The notes under the pieces are model-generated. The model saw only the letters and a list, made by a program, of their open reading frames with translations. It was not told the DNA's origin and searched no databases. A DNA stretch of 64,000 nucleotides from contig NC_071354.1 of the NCBI RefSeq assembly GCF_943734655.1, positions 181,874,911 to 181,938,910 of the forward strand. The letters run 5' to 3'. Position numbers and translations under genes: made by a program. This document shows, one piece after another, positions 57,550 to 64,000 of the stretch; positions within the stretch are counted from its first letter, which is position 1, and each line of letters opens with the position of its first letter. The DNA is from Sabethes cyaneus (taxonomy: Eukaryota > Arthropoda > Insecta > Diptera > Culicidae).

Positions 57550-59708
57550 CTAGCTGACCCGGCAAACTTCGTACTGCCACCAATTGAATTAAATGCCGTA
57601 AATAGTAAATTTTGGATGTACTCAAAGTGTAGGTTAAGTTTTGTGTGTTTTTTAGAAGTTTATCTTTTGAGGGAATGGTTAATTGACTACCGGATTTTCA
57701 TAGAACATCTGTTTCTTACAACTGTGCTAAACCATTAGTTAGAAATGACAATCAAAATCGTAAAATTTATTGCCAAATATACGCTAAAAACATGTGAAAA
57801 ATGTTGATTTTTCAATTCTCAGTACCCAACAGTTGTGCTGAGTGTCAATTTATTTTTTGTAAAAGTAGACTCGATAACGCCTAATTCCGTCTACTGCAGC
57901 TAACTGACTAATGATATGCAATATACATTCAAAACTTTTTGAGAACAGAATCATTGCACCACCAACTATATTTTCATTGCCGCCAAATCTATGATTGTTC
58001 TGTTCAACGCCCTCAAATGTTTTCTTTCGCCTTTGTGCATTCCCCCATTATTGATTTAAAATTTTGCATGTTCTTTTTCACGCAAATTTTTGCTTTATTA
58101 AACATATAATTTGTTGACACTTTCGATTTCCTCTATCGAAATCAGAGCTTTGTTGTGATTGCCACCGTAATTTTTGAATTTAAATTTGATTTTATTTGCT
58201 AATTTCATTTCTTGCTGGGCTCCTCAAACATACGAAAATGCAAATAAATGTACGCCTTGTCTTAAACCCTTTTTTGTCTTCTTTATTACTTTGGTATTTC
58301 AAAACAATTTGAAACAGAATTATAATTTTATGAGCCTTTTTGCACTTTTAGAAGTCTAATCAGAAGAGAAAAGGACAAAAAATAATTAACGTTGTTTTCA
58401 ATACGATTTATTCTAATGGGTTACATGTACTTTTAGTGTTAATTTATTTTAGCTAATATTCTTTTCAAGTACACTTTTCAATTAAATTTAATACATAAAG
58501 TATATTCTTCACTTGACGGTCATATAACTTCATACCTAATTTTTAGTCATTGAAACATTTGTAAACATGCATTAAAAACGCATACAACGTAAAAAGTTTC
58601 CAGTTCTGGTTAATTTCATTAATTTGATAAATGATGTGAAAGAATTAGTTTTAGACTATTAGGCTCTTTTATAAACTGAACCCCCAACGCATTATACAAC
58701 ATTTATTATTTTTTAAATTTGCTAGCCCATAAAACTGTTTATTAGCAAGAATAAAGATTCTGTTTCAATATATGTATATTGCATACCATATTAACGGACA
58801 ACTACAGCAGACGGAATTAGGCATTATCTAGAGCTATCGAATTTACTTTTACAAAAAATAAATTAACAGCTAGCTTAACTGTTGAGTGCTATAAATTGAA
58901 AAATCAACATTTTCCACATGTTTTCAATGAATATTTGGCAATAAGTTTTAGGATTCTGGAAAGATTACCATTTCTAACTAATGTTGATTTCAGATAATCG
59001 CCGCCACCGCAATGTTTGTTCGATTTAATCGACGTTTTTCGGCGAAATAAGTATGAAGATTTTTCCGGACGTTTCGAGCTACTACTGGTCTTCGCTCATC
59101 ATCTGCGGACAACTTTTTCGTCTATTAGGTTCTACTTGGACTTGGAGAAAGATAAACCAAGTAGAACCTAATGGACGAAAAAGTTGTCCGCAGATGATGA
59201 GCGAAGACCAGTAGTAGCTCGAAACGTCCGGACTAACTGGTATTTAAAAATCTTCATACTTATTTCGCCGAAAAACGTCGATTAAATCGAACAAACATTT
59301 CTAACTCAGTTTCTAAGTATTTCAGTATTCAGTATTTCTAACACAGTTGTAACGAACAGATGTTCTGTGAAAATCAGGCACTATTGACCATTCAATCAAA
59401 GTTACCCTCATCAACATGTTTGTTAGCCCAGCAACGACGCTTCATATTGAATGCGACGCCGGTTGATTTGCACCGATAATAATCATAGTAGTTTAAAATA
59501 TTGTCTATGCGACGAATGGCGGGAAAAGTAAAATATCGGTTTTTTACTATTTTTCAGTTTTTCGCGTAGATTTTTAATATTTTTTTTGCGTATAAACCTG
59601 AAGCAAACCAAAACACATCAACTGAAAAAAGAATCATGCAATTCCATCCTGCCGTTTTTGAGTTTATCCCTTACAAACAAACGAACCAACTTGGTTTTAT
59701 TATATAGA
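57550..59708 (-). mobile_element. Non-autonomous Helitron-like element with inverted internal arms
   Basis: Read on the minus strand it begins TCTATATAATAAAACC preceded by host A, and ends GGGTCAGCTAG followed by host T. That is the A[TC...CTRR]T pattern of Helitron insertion with no TSD. A weak GGCA..TGCC stem lies a few nt before the 3' end. The 3' terminus is shared with 14300-14407. Internally, 57735-57930 and 58775-58990 are reverse complements (for example GTGAAAAATGTTGATTTTTCAAT versus its complement, CCTAATTCCGTCTRC), continued by 57650-57735 against 59325-59400. No Rep/helicase is encoded. Confidence 0.6.
59013..59297. mobile_element. Hairpin (foldback) MITE inserted in the Helitron-like element
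   Basis: Arms 59013-59139 and 59157-59297 are nearly perfect inverted repeats, starting TGTTTGTTCGATTTAATCG and ending with its complement, with a 17-nt loop. It interrupts the right internal arm of the surrounding element (homology resumes near 59325), so it arrived later. No TSD was resolved. Confidence 0.8.
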
Positions 59709-61329
59709 TAGGTATAGCTATGTTGTCAAGATGACGCACCACTACTAGAAGCATTTATCCAGTCCGGTAATACACTTAGAATGAAGTGCGCTACTGTACT
59801 GGGAGTTGTTCTCCATCAGAGGGTTCTAGCAGTCTTCTGTCGAAGAACTTTAATCTTTTATTAAAAATTGCCGGACAGCGGCATAACAGCTGTTCAGAGT
59901 CTTCTTTTTCTATATGCCACAGAAGCGTCAAATATCATCTTGAAGTTTTCCTATAAGCTTTAGGTGGCCAGTCGGCTTCGTCCTGGTCAAGCCATCTAGC
60001 ACGTTGGGTCCCTCTATTCCTGGCACCGACGGGGCAAAGTGGGGCTGATTGACTCGGCGCTCGGACAAAACCTCATAACTTCTTTCCTATGCTTCGTAGA
60101 GCTTTATTGTCTTCAACAACATTGTTTGTTATAAAATTTCGCATCTTTTTGTAAATTTTACGTAGTTGTATTTTTATTCCTATAGATGGCGTTGAGATCT
60201 AACTTTTTCAATAATGACTTTAGAAATATTGTGTTTTCAGAAAAGTTGTTTGCTCTATAAAGTTATGTAAAGTTACTGAACATACCAAAATTGTAGGACT
60301 TACGGGAATCAAGTTATAAATATTTTAAATACACATTTTATTCAGCGTGTAGTCGAAATTGGTAGTCGGACGACCTCCTCTACAAATTATCACAATCTAT
60401 ATATCAAGAGTAATTTAGTATCATTATTCTGGTGTAGGGTAAATCAACCATTTGTGGACCTTTCTATAAATTATTTTGAACTCGTAACGCTAAACACTCA
60501 ACCGATGGCACGTACAATATTAGTAACTTCCGAATAAGCCTAAAAATATCAATTTATGCTGCAAATCTCTATATTTTACATATTTTTTAAAACAGTTTGG
60601 AATGTCCATTTTCCTTTTATGGACCTTAGTGGTATACAATAGATTAACGACCGGGTCCATTATAGGAATTCTAGTGTATTTTGCATGGAGAGGGTCCGCT
60701 AATGGCGACATTTTTTGCATTGTTAACCCTATAATGGATCCTCACTTGTTGAAAATGTCGATTTTAAAGCATTAATAATGAAATGCAACTAAAATTTTAT
60801 AAACTCAAATGTGTGTCTTGTTTAGTCTGTTCTGTTTCATGTCATATATCCTCAGGAATAAGAAGTATAAGCTAATAAATACCGATATTTTATCCGAGGG
60901 ATCATTACAGGTAAAGGGTTTACTATATAGGTTACCTTACCCTACTATCTGCTTTAGTGCATTCATGTGTTTTTGATAGATTAACAATTTTAACCGATTT
61001 GAGAAGTCATTTCTCATTGCAAAGATGAAAATATTTCATATTTTTTTGCTCTGCTAGCCTTTGTTCTGATTTTTAAAGGATAAATTACGGACATCTTTGT
61101 ATATTTTATGGTATGCCTCTCGATCATTTGTAATACTAAGTTTCCGTAGTACGATCTCCGTTATATTTGAAATTTTTGTTTCATTAGTTTGGCCATACGC
61201 AGCAAAAGGATACGGGTGGCGAGATAGGCTGTCATCGGCCTCAGCCAAAGCCAAATTCGGAAAACTAATATCTCCGAACATCGCAACTAGTAGCAAGTTA
61301 TTTTTTGCTTATTACTATATTACGTTTCC
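59709..61329. other. Mostly non-coding; small RTE 3' remnant at 59940-60050
   Basis: Near 59970-60045 the sequence 'cggcttcgtcctggtcaagccatctagcacgttgggtccctctattcctggcaccgacgg' matches the antisense 3' signature of the RTE copies at 3.7, 11.9 and 44.7 kb. The rest shows no gene. Confidence 0.5.
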
Positions 61330-61740
61330 TTGTGGGCGCCCTTTCACTGCTCTAACGCTGAGAGAAGGTTTGCTGAAATCTCTCTGTTTGATAACACTTC
61401 GCTAATCCAGTAGAAGATAGATATATCAAAACCCGTCATAGCCGTAATAATTGACTTATGATATGAATTATCAAATGCGCCTTCTATGTCAAGGAAGGCA
61501 GCTAGTGAAAGTTCTTTCGCTTCAAAAGACTTTTCTAGTTTTCTTGCTACCGTTTGTACTACTGTTATTGTAGATTTGCTTCCATGATATTTGCTCAAAG
61601 GATTTTTTGCTAAATAAAATGACTTCATATACTCACCAATAACTTTTTCGATTGTTTTTAACAAAACGATAAGCTTGTCGGCCTGAAGAATTTTGGTGCA
61701 GACAGCATCAGTATACGAGTAAATTTTTGTCTGTGCCAGT
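61330..61740 (-). pseudogene. LOA/R1-type reverse transcriptase fragment
   Basis: The minus strand reads LLKTIEKVIGEYM, YHGSKSTITVVQTVARKLEK, ELSLAAFLDIEGAFDNSYHK (RT palm with catalytic Asp) and IFYWISEVLSNREISANL. This corresponds to SFLLKSLERIVD, AYQSGKSTTTLLHDVV, FLDIEGAFDN and KWIEQMLSNRLL in the intact LOA-type ORF at 37.8 kb, but is clearly diverged, so it comes from a related family. It is truncated on both sides. Confidence 0.72.
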
Positions 61741-64000
61741 GTACGAATAAATCAAACCAATTTTTCACACCAGTTACAAAAAACAATAATTGGGCAGATA
61801 GAATGGTCGTTCTACAACAGGAACTGCACATTTTAAACGTTCTACATGATAATTTTTATCATAGAAAAAACCTCGTGAAAGTAAATTTATGAATTTTTAT
61901 TTATTTTTGATTGTCTTTTCATATTATATGCTTCTATATTTCAACCTGCATACTTTGAAGTCGGTTCTAACGTGCTCGTTATAAATTTAGCTTCCTGTTT
62001 TTTGGACTTCTCGCTCGAATGTATCGAGCACCCTTCACCGGCCGATGACTTATAATAAACGCAACGGTCGGTGGTGGTACGAATCGTAGGTGAGTACAAT
62101 GATTTAATGAATATCACCGAATGTACTGCAGTTCCGTGCAAGGACACAGGATACGGACCACTGCCATGGTCACACTAACTAGTTAAAGCTCTGTCGATAA
62201 TTCGAGGCGTAATGTCTGGTTCGAAGGAGTCATAAATAAAAGCAGGAAAATATTAAGGGAAGTCCCGCTGACGTTGATCGTTCACAATTGGCGAAGCGTG
62301 AGAAATTTTGTAATTATTCACCCATTCAACCTCTGCGGCTGCGGGACAGGATTTGTTTTTTTGTTGAAGCAAAAATACTGTCAATGCATGCGATCAGCAT
62401 CGCACCAATAATAATTTAAGTACACATCGGTAGTTGAACGATTGGTGATCGGGATAAGTTTAATTATTTTGTCTGATATATGGCTCAACTTGGGCAAAGA
62501 AGGTCACGAATAAAAACGAAACGAACTACTAAAAGGTTCGGTTTGGCGTATCCGTATAGCTTCGCACCATTACAGTGAAGTTAATTATCAGTAATAATAC
62601 GTTTTACGAGGTGACCACTTAAACGTACGCTTTTGTAACATACAAGATTTTTTTAATAAGACAGTAAATGGAGTTATAAAAGATTAAAATATGAAGGTTT
62701 AAACTATAGAGAATTTAAAATAAAAACTTCACAAGTAGTTTTAAAAGTTAAATGTATTAATTATCAACATCCTTACAAGATGTTCTACACAATAAAGACA
62801 ATAAATCTTATTTCAGTCATCGAAAATCGCAAATTTGGACAACTCACCAGCGGTACCACATAAGGAAGTGTCCGTTCAGACTTCAGAGTTCTGCATCAGA
62901 GATGCTCTTCAAATAATAATAATAATAACAACAAAACAATAGCCTTAGACTGCACGGATTATTCCATTGCGATCAGCTGACGCCACACGTACTCTGTCAT
63001 GATTAAGGCAGAGCAATGGCGATCGCAAATATTATCACGATTATTAAAATATTTATTAATTCACAACCGCTGCGAATATGAAATGTTTATTATTCAGCTG
63101 AGCAGATTCCAATCAGAAGGAGTGAGTATGTGAGCAGAAAACGAAATAATATTCATTCCGCGCCTTAAATCGGGAAATCGGTAGATTGATGATTTATACC
63201 TTCAGGGTTAGTATTCAGTTACCTACAAGAAATAAACGTACTGAAATAAACGTTTTCGACAAAACTGAAAGCAATATAACAATCTGTTTAACACATGGTA
63301 AATCGGTTTCCAGGTAAACCATTTCGTCGCACGTTTTGACAGTATCTTCGTGTTCAAGCATTTTGTCAGAATGCGTAGAAAATTATCCCAAAAATGCAAA
63401 TTGTGCTTTTATAATGGCGCTGTTGTAGTAGACTATGGTGCAACACCCTTAAACATTTCGTTCGGCAGACGTGATTGTAAACTATTCAAATTCAAGGGCA
63501 TCTAGTGTTGTTTGAAAAATCAATTGTGCTCAACCAATTATGTCACGCCTTATAGTGCACCGGGTAAGACGTCAAAACATTGAAAGTTCTGCTTAGCATA
63601 TTGGCGGATGAGTTGTGTTGTTTTTCTTTTCGGCTGCTTTTCCACGATACACGGGAACCGTCTCTGTCTATAAACGATGGAGCAACTATATAAACATCAA
63701 CCACACTGGGATTTATTTTTACGTGGGTTTTCCTCTTTTTTCCAATAAGCACAATTTTAACCCGCAAAAAGAAGATCTTAGTATGGTGCTAAACAGTGAT
63801 ATGTGATACGTGCTCCGCCGAATCCCTGAGTCGTCGTCCGTCGCTTGCTTAGTAACCCTTCGTTTATGGTCGAAAATAACAATGAAACCAAAACAATGCT
63901 GTCATATCCAATCATACCGTACACGGAAACTGATGCATTGTTAAACATGCCGTCGACGACGATGATGATGATGATGATGATGATGATACTACCAACGATA
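61741..64000. other. Non-coding stretch with two microsatellites
   Basis: No supported gene. (AAT)n with AAC at about 62909-62935 and (GAT)n at about 63957-63988. Short open frames on both strands lack domains. Confidence 0.45.

Overview
This window is eukaryotic, intron-bearing, AT-rich and crowded with repeats. I read it as culicine mosquito DNA, most likely Aedes. The basis is the mix of LOA/Lian-like, CR1/Jockey-like, R1-like and RTE non-LTR elements, a tRNA-derived SINE resembling Feilai, ITmD37E (Tc1/mariner) fossils, hAT- and piggyBac-type MITEs and Helitron-like ends, together with a host gene whose exons may lie tens of kb apart. There are no operons, CRISPR arrays or other prokaryotic features. 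The species call is inference.

Host genes. One protein-coding gene is clear: a coronin of the CORO2 (2A/2B) type on the minus strand. Its seven-bladed WD40 propeller, Asn/His-rich linker and C-terminal coiled coil lie in six exons at 7371-9614. A phase-compatible upstream exon is at 22730-22879, and a possible first coding exon is at 55023-55088. If these belong to the gene, its introns hold most of the mobile DNA between 9.6 and 55 kb. Three tRNA-Glu genes (CTC plus, CTC minus, TTC plus) lie within 1.5 kb at 52734-54184.

Mobile DNA, left to right. A hAT MITE (205-612, perfect 8-bp TSD). A long foldback (1941-2564). R1-like and head-to-head RTE debris (3315-5520). A hAT-like element (10577-13178) holding a second hAT-type element (11614-12762, perfect TSD) which itself carries antisense RTE sequence. 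A ~145-bp tandem repeat and a Helitron-like 3' end (13.6-14.4 kb). RTE debris (14.75-16.9 kb). A nearly complete two-ORF CR1/Jockey-like LINE (minus, 17.4-21.9 kb) whose ORF2 follows ORF1 in the same frame after one UAG and has no early AUG. A (CA)n tract (27.3 kb). A Jockey-like fragment interrupted by an RTE copy with a 16-bp TSD (27.75-29.69 kb). A piggyBac-type MITE (32280-32802). A hAT MITE with an internal duplication (33002-33298). A SINE (35.2 kb). An intact LOA-type LINE ORF with endonuclease, RT and RNase H (37814-41509), bracketed by a 132-bp near-identical direct repeat. RTE debris (44.6-46.0 kb). Two convergent ITmD37E transposase fossils (46.7-48.3 kb). A Helitron-like 2.16-kb element with a hairpin element inserted in it (57550-59708). 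A LOA/R1-type RT fragment (61.3-61.7 kb).

The remaining stretches are AT-rich non-coding DNA in which I see no supported gene. I do not see a convincing new biological system. The observations most worth testing are the in-frame UAG arrangement of the LINE, the alternative in-frame acceptor and distant 5' exons of the coronin gene, and several well-delimited nested insertions.
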